64,000 bases of DNA from NCBI RefSeq assembly GCF_000717245.1, contig NZ_JNYQ01000012.1, positions 62,001 through 126,000 on the forward strand, in the 5' to 3' direction. The notes below the pieces were generated by a model. It was not told the DNA's origin and ran no database searches. It was given only the letters and a program-made list of their open reading frames with translations. The position numbers and the translations under genes were made by a program. Positions 55,899 to 63,984 of the stretch are shown in pieces. Source of the stretch: Kitasatospora papulosa. Lineage in GTDB: Bacteria; Actinomycetota; Actinomycetes; Streptomycetales; Streptomycetaceae. Each line of letters starts with the position of its first letter. Within the stretch, counting starts at the first letter, position 1.

Positions 55899-55914
55899 AT
55901 ACCCCAGGGGGTAT
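55899..55914. promoter_or_regulatory. CsoR/CstR-type operator
   Basis: ATACCCCAGGGGGTAT is a near-perfect inverted repeat of ATACCCC, the type bound by CsoR-family regulators, including the persulfide sensor CstR. It lies 73 nt upstream of the rhodanese start. No CsoR-family gene is present in the window. Confidence 0.72.
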
Positions 55915-56034
55915 TGAATCGGTCCGGCCCGGCCGGTCGGCGGCACGTCCGACCGGAGCAACTCCTCGGCCCCTGCCCCGAACCGCTCCCGGAATGCGCG
56001 CAACCGTCCCCGCGCGCTGGCTAGCCTGCCGTGC

Positions 56035-56757
56035 ATGACGCAACAGCTTGAGCCCATGCCCACGGACTGGCGCCGCGCGCTGGCCGTGGTCGCCCATCCC
56101 GACGACCTGGAGTACGGATGTGCCGCGGCCGTGGCCGGCTGGACCGACGAGGGGCGTGAGGTCGCCTACCTCCTGGTGACCCGTGGCGAGGCCGGGATCG
56201 ACACGATCGCACCGTCCGCGTGCGCGCCGCTCCGGGAGCGGGAGCAGCGTGCGAGTGCCGAAGCGGTCGGTGTGTCCTCCGTGGAGTTCCTCGACCACCG
56301 GGACGGTGTGATCGAGTACGGCACCGCCCTGCGCCGCGACATCGCCGCCGCGGTCCGCCGTCACCGGCCGGAGCTGCTCATCACCCTCAACCACCGGGAC
56401 ACCTGGGGCGCGGTCGCCTGGAACACTCCGGACCACCGTGCGGTCGGCCGGGCCACGCTCGACGCCGCGGGTGACGCGGGCAACCGCTGGATCTTCCCCG
56501 AGCTGGGGCTCGAACCCTGGGACGGAGTGCGCTGGGTCGCGGTGGCGGGTACCGACCGGCCCACGCACGCGGTCGACGCGACACCGGGGTTCGAGCGTTC
56601 CGTACGGTCGCTGCTGGCCCACCGCACCTACATCGAGGTGCTGACGGACGAGGACCCGGAGGCGTACTGCCGCACGTTCCTCGCCGGTACCACCGGGGCG
56701 GCCGCGGAGCGCTTCGGCGGCCGCCCGGCCGTCGCCTTCGAGGTCTTCCCGCGCTGA
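56035..56757 (+). CDS. PIG-L family deacetylase
   Basis: The 240-aa LmbE-like Zn-dependent N-deacetylase has metal motif AHPDD (20-24) in LAVVAHPDDLEYG and a second metal His in TPDHRAVG. REREQRASAEAVGVSSVEFL is the conserved helix. The family includes MshB and Mca of mycothiol metabolism and antibiotic sugar deacetylases, but this protein is shorter than MshB (about 290-300 aa), so a general PIG-L call is safer. It lies divergent from the rhodanese gene. Confidence 0.88.
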   Translation: MTQQLEPMPTDWRRALAVVAHPDDLEYGCAAAVAGWTDEGREVAYLLVTRGEAGIDTIAPSACAPLREREQRASAEAVGVSSVEFLDHRDGVIEYGTALRRDIAAAVRRHRPELLITLNHRDTWGAVAWNTPDHRAVGRATLDAAGDAGNRWIFPELGLEPWDGVRWVAVAGTDRPTHAVDATPGFERSVRSLLAHRTYIEVLTDEDPEAYCRTFLAGTTGAAAERFGGRPAVAFEVFPR

Positions 56758-56828
56758 CGAGCCCGGCGGCCCCGGGCCTCCGGCGCACATGCGAGGCGCT
56801 TTCCCGCGCCTGGACGGCGGGTGCCTGA

Positions 56829-56857
56829 TTGACAAACGGGATTGCTGATTCTGCAAT
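56829..56857 (+). promoter_or_regulatory. Sigma-70-type promoter with overlapping inverted repeat
   Basis: TTGACA (56829-56834), a 17-bp spacer and TGCAAT (56852-56857) form a good vegetative promoter. The inverted repeat ATTGC-N7-GCAAT (56841-56857) overlaps the spacer and -10, a natural autorepression site. Transcription would begin near 56864, at the ATG of the regulator gene. Confidence 0.6.
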
Positions 56858-56864
56858 GGACTGC

Positions 56865-57464
56865 ATGAAGGAACAGAACCAGGACGACCCCGGACTCGAC
56901 GCCGTGCTGACCGGGGTCGGCCCACGTCTGCGCCGGCTGCGCAAGGACCGGGGTGTGACACTCGCGGCGCTCTCCGAGGCCACGGGGATCTCCGTGTCCA
57001 CCCTGTCCCGGCTCGAATCCGGCGGTCGGCGTCCCAGTCTGGAGCTCCTGCTGCCCATCGCCAGGGCTCATGAGGTGCCGCTCGACGACCTCGTCGGGGC
57101 GCCGCCGGTGAGCGACCCGAGGGTCAGGGCGAAGCCCATCGTGCGCGGTTCGAGGACCTCCCTGCCGCTCACCTCCCGGCCGGGAGGCCTCCAGGCGTAC
57201 AAGGTGGTGCAGAAGGCCCCCTGTACCGAAGTCCCCGAGCAGCGCACCCACGAGGGGTACGAGTGGCTCTACGTACTCAGCGGCCGGCTCAGGCTCAAGC
57301 TCGCCGAGCACGACCTGGTCCTGGGGCCCGGTGAGGCCGCCGAGTTCGACACGAGGCTCCCGCACTGGTTCGGTCCCGTGGGTGACGAGCCGGTCGAATT
57401 CCTCAGCCTGTTCGGGCCCCAGGGGGAGCGGATGCACGTCAGGGCCAAGCCGAAGCGCTCGTGA
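56865..57464 (+). CDS. XRE-cupin transcriptional regulator
   Basis: The protein has 199 aa from ATG 56865. An N-terminal helix-turn-helix (about 17-72: RLRRLRKDRGVTLAALSEAT, ISVSTLSRLESGGRRPSLEL) is followed by a C-terminal cupin (about 110-190: THEGYEWLYVLSGRLRLKLA, LGPGEAAEFDTRLPHWFGPV). Cupins of this class sense small metabolites. ATG 56856 is an alternative, but it lies inside the apparent -10 element, so I prefer 56865, possibly leaderless. It is followed on the same strand by a quinone reductase/acyl-CoA dehydrogenase operon. Confidence 0.88.
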   Translation: MKEQNQDDPGLDAVLTGVGPRLRRLRKDRGVTLAALSEATGISVSTLSRLESGGRRPSLELLLPIARAHEVPLDDLVGAPPVSDPRVRAKPIVRGSRTSLPLTSRPGGLQAYKVVQKAPCTEVPEQRTHEGYEWLYVLSGRLRLKLAEHDLVLGPGEAAEFDTRLPHWFGPVGDEPVEFLSLFGPQGERMHVRAKPKRS

Positions 57465-57506
57465 GCGGGGCATGGCCGGTACGGGCCGGGGTGTTCCCAG
57501 GTGAGC

Positions 57507-57518
57507 AAGCGACCGCTT
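57507..57518. promoter_or_regulatory. TetR-type operator-like palindrome before the acyl-CoA operon
   Basis: AAGCGACCGCTT is a perfect palindrome (AAGCG-AC-CGCTT apart from the central step) within GAGCAAGCGACCGCTTAGTA. Similar AGCAAGCG-CGCTTAGT sites precede TetR-controlled acyl-CoA operons. It is 50-61 nt upstream of the operon's first start. Confidence 0.5.
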
Positions 57519-57567
57519 AGTATGCGCCGGAGCAGTGGTAATGCCGACAGTGTTGTGGAGGCCCCTC

Positions 57568-58536
57568 ATGCAGGCATGGCGAGTGCACCGGAACGGCGAG
57601 CCGAGCGAGGTGATGGAGCTCGAGCAGGCGGACCGGCCGACCCCCGGGGAAGGCCAGGTGCTGATCGCGGTACGCGCGGCGAACATCAACTTCCCCGACG
57701 CGCTGCTCTGCCGCGGCCAGTACCAGGTGCGGCCACCGCTGCCCTTCACCCCCGGCGTCGAGATCTGCGGCGAGACGGCGGACGGACGCCGGGTGCTCGC
57801 CACCCCCGCCCTCCCGCACGGAGGCTTCGCCGAGTACGTCGTCGCCGACGAGGCGGCCCTGCTGCCTGCCCCCGAAGCCCTGGACGACGCCCAGGCGGCG
57901 GCCCTGCACATCGGCTACCAGACCGGCTGGTTCGGGCTGCACCGGCGCGCCCGTCTGCAGGCCGGTGAAACGCTGCTGGTCCACGCCGCCGCGGGCGGCG
58001 TCGGGAGCGCGGCCGTCCAGCTCGGCAAGGCAGCCGGTGCCACCGTCATCGGAGTCGTCGGAGGCCCCGAGAAGGCTGCCGTCGCCCGCGAGCTGGGATG
58101 CGACCTGGTGATCGACCGACACGGCGAGGACATCGTCGCGGCGGTCAAGGAGGCCACGGGAGGACGGGGCGCGGACGTCGTCTACGACCCGGTCGGCGGC
58201 GAGGCCTACGCCAAATCCGTCAAGTGCATCGCCTTCGAGGGCCGTGTCGTGGTCGTCGGCTTCGCGAGCGGCGCCATTCCCACCCCCGGCCTGAACCACG
58301 CCCTGGTGAAGAACTACTCGATCGTCGGACTCCACTGGGGCCTGTACAACACCAAGGACCCCGCCGCCGTCCGTGCCTGCCACGACGAGCTCACCGCGCT
58401 CGCGGCGAAGGGCGTCGTCAAGCCGCTGATCAGCGAGCGCGTGCCGATGGCCGACGCGGCACGCGCCGTCCAGCGGGTCGCCGACGGCACCAGCACCGGC
58501 CGTATCGTCGTCCTGCCGTCAGGAGGAACCCGATGA
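57568..58536 (+). CDS. Zinc-free MDR quinone oxidoreductase
   Basis: The 322-aa protein has the medium-chain dehydrogenase fold of the QOR group. The GroES-like N-terminal half has IAVRAANINFPDALLCRGQY. The nucleotide-binding half has TLLVHAAAGGVGSAAVQLGK (AAGGVG replaces GxGxxG, as in QOR). The structural-zinc cysteines of alcohol dehydrogenases are absent. It probably reduces quinones or enoyl-type acceptors with NADPH. GGAGG precedes ATG 57568. It overlaps the next gene by 4 nt, forming an operon with two acyl-CoA dehydrogenases. Confidence 0.92.
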   Translation: MQAWRVHRNGEPSEVMELEQADRPTPGEGQVLIAVRAANINFPDALLCRGQYQVRPPLPFTPGVEICGETADGRRVLATPALPHGGFAEYVVADEAALLPAPEALDDAQAAALHIGYQTGWFGLHRRARLQAGETLLVHAAAGGVGSAAVQLGKAAGATVIGVVGGPEKAAVARELGCDLVIDRHGEDIVAAVKEATGGRGADVVYDPVGGEAYAKSVKCIAFEGRVVVVGFASGAIPTPGLNHALVKNYSIVGLHWGLYNTKDPAAVRACHDELTALAAKGVVKPLISERVPMADAARAVQRVADGTSTGRIVVLPSGGTR

Positions 58537-59723
58537 GTACCGCCGTCGACGCGGCGGGCATCCGCCGCCTCACCCAGCAACTGCTGGCGGACCGTCCGCC
58601 GGCAACCACCGACCGCACGGACTTCCTCGAGGCGCGCTTCGACGCCGGTCTGGCCTGGGTGCACTACCCCGTCGGGCTCGGCGGGCTCGACGCACCGCGC
58701 TCCCTGCAGCCCGTCGTGGACGCCGAACTCGCCGCGGCCGGAGCCCCCGACAACGATCCGCGCCGCATCGGCATCGGACTCGGCATGGCAGCGCCGACGA
58801 TCCTCGGCTACGGCACCGAGGAGCAGAAGCGGCGTTTTCTCCGCCCGTTGTGGACCGGCGCCGAGGTGTGGTGCCAGCTCTTCAGCGAGCCCGGGGCCGG
58901 ATCCGACCTCGCCGCGCTGGGCACGCGCGCGGTCAGGGACGGGGACGACTGGGTGGTCGACGGGCAGAAGGTCTGGACGTCCAGCGCCCATCTGGCACGC
59001 TGGGCGATCCTGATCGCCCGCACCGATCCCGACGTCCCCAAGCACCGGGGCATCAGCTACTTCATCTGCGACATGACCGACCCCGGCGTGGAGGTGCGGC
59101 CGCTGCGCCAGATCACCGGGGAGGCCGAGTTCAACGAGGTCTTCCTCACCGGCGTGCGCATCCCGGACAGCAGGCGACTCGGCCCCGTGGGCGACGGCTG
59201 GAAGGTCGCGCAGACCACCCTGATGAACGAGCGCGTCTCGATCGGCGGAGCCCGCATCCCCCGCGAGGGCGGCATGATCGGCACCGTCGCGAAGACCTGG
59301 CGCGAGCAGCCCGACCTGCGCACCCACGACCTCCACCAGCGGCTGCTCACGCTGTGGGTCGAGGCCGAGGTGGCCAGGCTCACCGGCGAGCGGCTGCGCC
59401 AGCAGCTCGTCGCGGGGCAGCCCGGCCCCGAGGGCTCCGGCATGAAACTCGCGTTCGCCCGTCTCAACCAGGAGATCAGCGGACTCGAGGTGGAACTCCT
59501 CGGCGACGAAGGCTTGTTGTACAGCGACTGGACCATGCGACGCCCGGAACTCGTCGACTTCACCGGGCGGGACGCCGGCTACCGCTATCTGCGGTCCAAA
59601 GGCAATTCCATCGAGGGCGGCACGAGCGAGGTCCTGCTCAACATCGTGGCCGAGCGCGTGCTCGGCCTGCCCGTCGAGCCGCGTAACGACAAGGACGTCG
59701 CCTGGAAGGATCTTGCCCGATGA
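58533..59723 (+). CDS. Acyl-CoA dehydrogenase, subunit 1 of a likely heteromeric pair
   Basis: The 396-aa protein has the ACAD fold. FAD and substrate contacts are in WCQLFSEPGAGSDLAALGTR and DWVVDGQKVWTSSAHLARWA, and the C-terminal signature is GNSIEGGTSEVLLNIVAERV. The sequence resembles FadE-type alpha subunits of the alpha2-beta2 ACADs known from actinobacterial steroid and side-chain degradation. AGGAGG 6 nt before ATG 58533 is a strong ribosome site. It overlaps both neighbours by 4 nt. Confidence 0.9.
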   Translation: MSTAVDAAGIRRLTQQLLADRPPATTDRTDFLEARFDAGLAWVHYPVGLGGLDAPRSLQPVVDAELAAAGAPDNDPRRIGIGLGMAAPTILGYGTEEQKRRFLRPLWTGAEVWCQLFSEPGAGSDLAALGTRAVRDGDDWVVDGQKVWTSSAHLARWAILIARTDPDVPKHRGISYFICDMTDPGVEVRPLRQITGEAEFNEVFLTGVRIPDSRRLGPVGDGWKVAQTTLMNERVSIGGARIPREGGMIGTVAKTWREQPDLRTHDLHQRLLTLWVEAEVARLTGERLRQQLVAGQPGPEGSGMKLAFARLNQEISGLEVELLGDEGLLYSDWTMRRPELVDFTGRDAGYRYLRSKGNSIEGGTSEVLLNIVAERVLGLPVEPRNDKDVAWKDLAR

Positions 59724-60841
59724 CCGTACAGACAGAAGCCGTCCAGGCGCCCGACCTGCTCTACTCGGAAGCGGAGGAGGACCTGCGGTCAGCCGTGCGC
59801 TCGCTGCTCGCCGACCGGGCCGACGCGCCGACAGTGATCGCCGGCATCGAGTCCGACACGCCGTACGACCTGCGGTTGTGGGAATCGCTGGCCGCGGGGA
59901 TCGGGGCAGCGGGGCTGCTGGTCCCGGAGAAACTAGGCGGCCAGGGTGCCACCCATCGCGAGGCCGCCGTGGTCCTGGAGGAACTGGGGCGCAGCGTCGC
60001 CCCGGCGCCCTACCTGACGAGCGCCGTCGTCGCGACCGAGATCCTCCTCGCCCTGGGTGCCGACGGAGGGCCGGCCGCCGGCCTCCTCGCCGAGCTTGCC
60101 TCCGGCCGCAAGGTCGCCGTACTCGCCCTGCCGTTCTCCACACCGCCCGCCGACGCCGGCGCCGCGATGACCGGCACCCTGGAACGGACCGTGAGCGGAG
60201 TCGCGGAGGCCGCCGCGGCCGATGTGCTCCTGGTGCCCACGGCTGACGGCCTGTACGCGGTGGAGACCGCAGGGGACGGGGTCGACGTACGGGCCCTCGT
60301 CCCGCTCGACCTGACCCGTCCGCTCGCCACGGTCACCCTCGCCGGTGCGACCGGAACCCTGCTCGCGGACGCGGCCCCCGCTGCCGAGGCCGTGAGCAGG
60401 GGCCTGCTGGCCGGCGCCGGACTGCTCGCGTCCGAGCAGCTCGGACTGGCCGAGTGGTGCCTGACCGAGACCGTCCGGCACACCCGCGAACGCCACCAGT
60501 TCAACAGGCCCGTGGGCTCGTTCCAGTCGCTCAAGCACCGCATGGCCCAGCTCTGGCTGGAGGTCGTCTCCGCGCGCGCCGCCGCCCGCAACGCGGCCGA
60601 CGCGCTGGCGGCCGGCAGCCCCGACGCCCCGCTCGCGGTGGCCGTGGCGCAGGCGTACTGCTCCGAGGTCGCCGTGCACGCGGCCGAGGAATGCGTCCAG
60701 TTGCACGGCGGGATCGGGATGACGTGGGAACACCCCGCGCATCTCTATCTGAAGCGGGCCAAGGCCGACTCCATCGCCTACGGCACCGCCGGCCGCCACC
60801 GTGAGGCCGTGGCCGCACTGGTGGAGCTGCCGGCTCCGTAG
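59720..60841 (+). CDS. Acyl-CoA dehydrogenase, subunit 2 of a likely heteromeric pair
   Basis: The 373-aa ACAD-family protein is more divergent than its partner. It has LLVPEKLGGQGATHREAAVV, the helix HTRERHQFNRPVGSFQSLKH, and the late LHGGIGMTWEHPAHLYLKRA. The EPGAGSD-type FAD loop of subunit 1 is missing in the middle domain. This division of motifs is typical of alpha2-beta2 ACADs, where one chain supplies part of the FAD site. Strict ATGA coupling implies equal synthesis. The substrate may be a branched or ring-bearing acyl-CoA. Confidence 0.88.
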   Translation: MTVQTEAVQAPDLLYSEAEEDLRSAVRSLLADRADAPTVIAGIESDTPYDLRLWESLAAGIGAAGLLVPEKLGGQGATHREAAVVLEELGRSVAPAPYLTSAVVATEILLALGADGGPAAGLLAELASGRKVAVLALPFSTPPADAGAAMTGTLERTVSGVAEAAAADVLLVPTADGLYAVETAGDGVDVRALVPLDLTRPLATVTLAGATGTLLADAAPAAEAVSRGLLAGAGLLASEQLGLAEWCLTETVRHTRERHQFNRPVGSFQSLKHRMAQLWLEVVSARAAARNAADALAAGSPDAPLAVAVAQAYCSEVAVHAAEECVQLHGGIGMTWEHPAHLYLKRAKADSIAYGTAGRHREAVAALVELPAP

Positions 60842-60852
60842 CGAGGTCATCG

Positions 60853-60882
60853 GCGGGGACACGTGCGCACACGTGTCCCCGC
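60853..60882 (+). terminator. Terminator of the acyl-CoA dehydrogenase operon
   Basis: Perfect 13-bp stem GCGGGGACACGTG/CACGTGTCCCCGC with loop CGCA, 11 nt after the stop of the second dehydrogenase gene. Confidence 0.88.
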
Positions 60883-61053
60883 TCTGCCGTGCCGGGGCGG
60901 CGGAGCAGGGGAACAGCAGGCGCACCGCAGCCGACACGAGGGCGACAGCACGCTCAACTCTTGGCAGGTACCTGCCCCTGACGGGGGCGGCGCGCCCATA
61001 CTCGTCGCGTCCCCCCGTCCGCTCTGCCCGCCCCCACGTCTCAGGGAGACCCC

Positions 61054-61944
61054 ATGGCACACCTGACCCGCCGCAGAGTCGTCACCACCGCCCTCGCCAC
61101 AGCGGCCGCGGGCGCGTTCGTGCCGGCCCAGGCCGCCGCCGCGGCACCGGCCGGCACCGTGCGCCCGCGCGGCCCCCACCCGCTGGCCCGTGCCCACGCG
61201 CACAACGACTACCTGCACCCGCGTCCTCTGCACGACGCACTCGCACACGGATTCACCAGCGTCGAGGCGGACATCTTCCTCGTCGACGGCGAGCTTCTCG
61301 TCGCCCACGAGGCCGGGAGCCTGGACCCCGCACGCACCCTCGTCTCGCTCTACCTGGACCCCCTGCTCGCCAGGGTCCGCGCCAACCACGGGTCCGTGCA
61401 CGCCGGGCACCGTGACCCGCTGCAGCTGCTGATCGACATCAAGACCGAGGGGGCGGCGACCTACCTCGCACTCGACCAGGTGCTGCGCCGCTACCGGAAG
61501 ATCCTCACCCGCTGCGACCGCGGGAGGGTCCGCCCCGGGGCGGTCACCCCCGTCATCTCGGGCGACCGGGCCGCCCGCGCCCCGATGGAGGCGCAGACCA
61601 CCCGGTACGCCTTCTACGACGGACGCCCGGAGGACCTCGGCGGCGCGGCTCACGCCTCCTTCATCCCGCTCATCAGCGGCAACTGGACCACGAACTTCGG
61701 CTGGCCGGGAACGGGCCCCTTCCCCGCAGCCGAACGCACCAGGCTGCGCGCCTTCGTGTCGGCGGCCCACGCGAACGGACAACGGGTCCGCTTCTGGGCC
61801 ACGCCCGACATCGCCGGCCCGGAACGTGACGCCGTGTGGAACGAACTCCTCGCCGCGGACGTCGACCACCTCAACACCGACGATCTGGGAGGCCTCGAAA
61901 GCTTCCTGCGCCGACGGGAGGACGGCGGCCGGCGCAGCGTCTGA
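61054..61944 (+). CDS. Secreted PLC-like/GDPD-type phosphodiesterase
   Basis: The 296-aa protein has a Tat-type signal (TRRRVVTTALATAAAGAF ending AQAAAAAPA). A TIM-barrel phosphodiesterase domain follows: ARAHAHNDYLHPRPLHDALA, TSVEADIFLVDGELLVAHEA (Glu-x-Asp metal ligands and a catalytic His), LLIDIKTEG and RVRFWATPD near the end. The pattern fits the PI-PLC/GDPD superfamily, AIM6-like branch. It probably cleaves exported phosphodiesters for phosphate or glycerol scavenging. GGGAGA precedes ATG 61054. Confidence 0.85.
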   Translation: MAHLTRRRVVTTALATAAAGAFVPAQAAAAAPAGTVRPRGPHPLARAHAHNDYLHPRPLHDALAHGFTSVEADIFLVDGELLVAHEAGSLDPARTLVSLYLDPLLARVRANHGSVHAGHRDPLQLLIDIKTEGAATYLALDQVLRRYRKILTRCDRGRVRPGAVTPVISGDRAARAPMEAQTTRYAFYDGRPEDLGGAAHASFIPLISGNWTTNFGWPGTGPFPAAERTRLRAFVSAAHANGQRVRFWATPDIAGPERDAVWNELLAADVDHLNTDDLGGLESFLRRREDGGRRSV

Positions 61945-62082
61945 CCCCGGCCGGCGACCGGAAGCGCGGTCACCGAGAGTGAACCCCCGTTCGGCGGACA
62001 CGCCAGTGCGCCGAACGGCCTCCCCGCTGCGCCACACTGGCGGCCGAATGCCGCAATTCCGGCGCGGCGGAGGAGGTTGGCC

Positions 62083-62277
62083 ATGGCCATTTCGATCTCA
62101 GTGGTGCTGCTTCTGCTGGTCCTCGCAGCGATCTTCCTGCGAAACGGGGGACTCAAGATCTCGCACGCGATCGTGTGCGCCCTGCTGGGATTCCTCCTCG
62201 CGGGCACCAGCATGGCTCCCACCATCCACGAGGGGATCACCGCCACCGCGGACGTCGTCAGCGGCCTCCGGCCCTGA
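62083..62277 (+). CDS. Small membrane protein
   Basis: The 64-aa protein has two hydrophobic segments (ISISVVLLLLVLAAIFL and HAIVCALLGFLLAGTSMA) separated by a short polar turn (RNGGLKIS). AGGAGG 6 nt before ATG 62083 is a strong ribosome site, which argues that it is a real gene. I recognise it as a type seen repeatedly in Streptomyces genomes, but know no function. It is followed 157 nt later by a Cys-rich protein gene on the same strand. Confidence 0.72.
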   Translation: MAISISVVLLLLVLAAIFLRNGGLKISHAIVCALLGFLLAGTSMAPTIHEGITATADVVSGLRP

Positions 62278-62434
62278 CGCACACGTGTCCGGATCGCGGG
62301 AGAACGGCGACCCGATCGGGGTACACCGGCGCACATCACCCCACAGGGGCGTTACCGTCGTCAGGGGCCTTCGCGTGCCTCGTCGACATGGCGGGACCCC
62401 ACCGGTCCTCGCCGCGCACCTGGAGAACGCACCA

Positions 62435-63184
62435 ATGTCCTTCCCGCACCCCGGACGACAGTCGGGCGCCGCCCACCACGAGTACTGCAACAACGCCCTG
62501 TGCTGCCGCTGCCAGCAGCGGCAGTGGACGACGAAGCTCGGTGACGAACGCCTGTGCGGCCCCTGCGCGGCCTGCTGCCGGGACTGCGGGCGGGCGCCCG
62601 CACCCCATGTGGACGGACTCGACGACGGGCTCTGCGCGGAATGCCGTGGCCGATGCGGCCGGTGCCACAGCGCGCTGCCCGCCGAGGGCCCGTGTCCCTG
62701 CCGGAAGTGGCGCGAGCGCGCGGCCGGCGACCCCGTCGCATACATCCTCCAGGCCCTTCCGCAACCGCTGGTCCAGGCGCTCGGCCACCGACACCCCCGG
62801 ACGGTCCACGACCTGATCCACCGCGAGCTCACCCGGCGCACCCCCGACCAGCTCCTCGAGCGGCTCGAACGCCGGTGGAACGTCCGCTGGTCACACGCCC
62901 TCCACGAGAAGGACGAGGACGGCCGGCGTCGCTGGGCACCCCAGGAGATCGCGGAAGCACTCGTGAGTCCCGGCAACTGCGGCGATCCCCAGTGCGAGGA
63001 CGGCTACCTCCTCACCACCGACACGCCGTGCGGCCGGTGCCTGCGGCCCACCCACCGTTTCGTCACCTCGGTGGCCGACCGTACGGCGACCTCTGACCAC
63101 GCCCGTGCCACCGCCGCGCAGATCCGGCGCGCCCTCGTGGAAGGCCGCTCCACCAAGCCGGGAAAGCGGCGGCCGACCAGCTGA
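62435..63184 (+). CDS. Cys-rich, multi-zinc-ribbon protein
   Basis: The 249-aa protein has an N-terminal cluster of CxxC-type pairs (CNNALCCRC, CGPCAACCRDCG, CAECRGRCGRC, CPC) over about 15-90 and another pair block near the C-terminus (CGDPQC and CGRC, about 182-202). The middle is helical (VHDLIHRELTRRTPDQLLER, RWNVRWSHALHEKDEDGRRR). This suggests several structural zinc sites and nucleic-acid binding. I know similar conserved Streptomyces proteins without assigned function. GGAG precedes ATG 62435; upstream codons in this frame overlap the phosphodiesterase gene and are unlikely. Confidence 0.75.
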   Translation: MSFPHPGRQSGAAHHEYCNNALCCRCQQRQWTTKLGDERLCGPCAACCRDCGRAPAPHVDGLDDGLCAECRGRCGRCHSALPAEGPCPCRKWRERAAGDPVAYILQALPQPLVQALGHRHPRTVHDLIHRELTRRTPDQLLERLERRWNVRWSHALHEKDEDGRRRWAPQEIAEALVSPGNCGDPQCEDGYLLTTDTPCGRCLRPTHRFVTSVADRTATSDHARATAAQIRRALVEGRSTKPGKRRPTS

Positions 63185-63190
63185 TCGCCC

Positions 63191-63805
63191 TCAGCCCTTG
63201 TCCAGAGCGCCCCGCACCAGCGCGGCGGCGAGCACGGCCGGGTCCTCGTCCCTCTCCAGCCGGGTGAGCGCGGCCGGCGTGCCGGGGAGCCCGAGTCGCT
63301 CCGCTCCCTGAAGCGCCTTCTTGTCGAGGTAGGGGGCCGTCTCCGGCCACACCGTCTGCACCTCACGCAGGAAGATGTCGGCGCCCGTGGGCCCGATCCC
63401 GGGAAAACGGCGTAGCCCGGAGCGGAGCGCGTGCACATCGCCGCCGGCCTCCCGGCGCAGACGCCGGAGGTCCCCGCCGAAGGCGTCGAGCAGCAGCAGG
63501 GCACCGTCCCCCAGCTGCGTCGCCGTACGCTCGTCGTACCTCCGGTAGCCACCCTCTCCCAGCGCGTCCACCCGCTCCTGCCAGGTGGCGTCGGCCATCC
63601 GGCGAGGGGTGCGCAGTCCGCGCGAGAACAGCGCCCGCGCGGCGGCCACCGCGATCCCGGCGCGTATCCGCGCGCTCAGCAGGTCGCTGAGGACGAGCAG
63701 CTGATACAAGGGCTGAGGCGTGTCACGCAGCCGGATGCCCGCCTCGGCCGCATACGTGGTGCCGTGCCGTTCCAGCAGCGCGTCCAGGGTCCGGCGACCG
63801 CTCAC
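63191..63805 (-). CDS. HhH-GPD superfamily (endonuclease III-like) protein
   Basis: The 204-aa helical protein has the HhH motif GLRRFPGIGPTGADIFL (about 130-146). It lacks the C-terminal four-cysteine iron-sulfur loop of endonuclease III, and the position of the catalytic Lys (normally in LPGVGxK) is Thr/Gly here. It may be a glycosylase without lyase activity or a DNA-binding relative. It overlaps the upstream 60-aa membrane protein gene by 4 nt. Confidence 0.78.
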   Translation of the reverse strand: MSGRRTLDALLERHGTTYAAEAGIRLRDTPQPLYQLLVLSDLLSARIRAGIAVAAARALFSRGLRTPRRMADATWQERVDALGEGGYRRYDERTATQLGDGALLLLDAFGGDLRRLRREAGGDVHALRSGLRRFPGIGPTGADIFLREVQTVWPETAPYLDKKALQGAERLGLPGTPAALTRLERDEDPAVLAAALVRGALDKG

Positions 63806-63984
63806 GCGAATCCGAAGATGCGGGCGATGAAGAACCCCGCGAAGACCACGGAGCCCAGCAGCACCAGACCGGCCCAGAAGGCAGGATGCTCCCAGATCCC
63901 GCCGTCGGGGCGTTCGACATGTGCTTCGCTTATGCAGCCCTCCGCCGGAGGTGTCTCTCCGGGGGGCGTGAGTGAGATAGCCAT
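63802..63984 (-). CDS. Small DUF6480-like membrane protein
   Basis: The 60-aa protein has a Pro-rich N-terminus (SLTPPGETPPAEGC) and one membrane segment (FWAGLVLLGSVVFAGFFIAR). The PPGETPPAEG motif and the layout match the small Streptomyces DUF6480 family. It is translationally coupled to the HhH-GPD gene (ATGA), an unusual pairing that may be only transcriptional convenience. Confidence 0.7.
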   Translation of the reverse strand: MAISLTPPGETPPAEGCISEAHVERPDGGIWEHPAFWAGLVLLGSVVFAGFFIARIFGFA

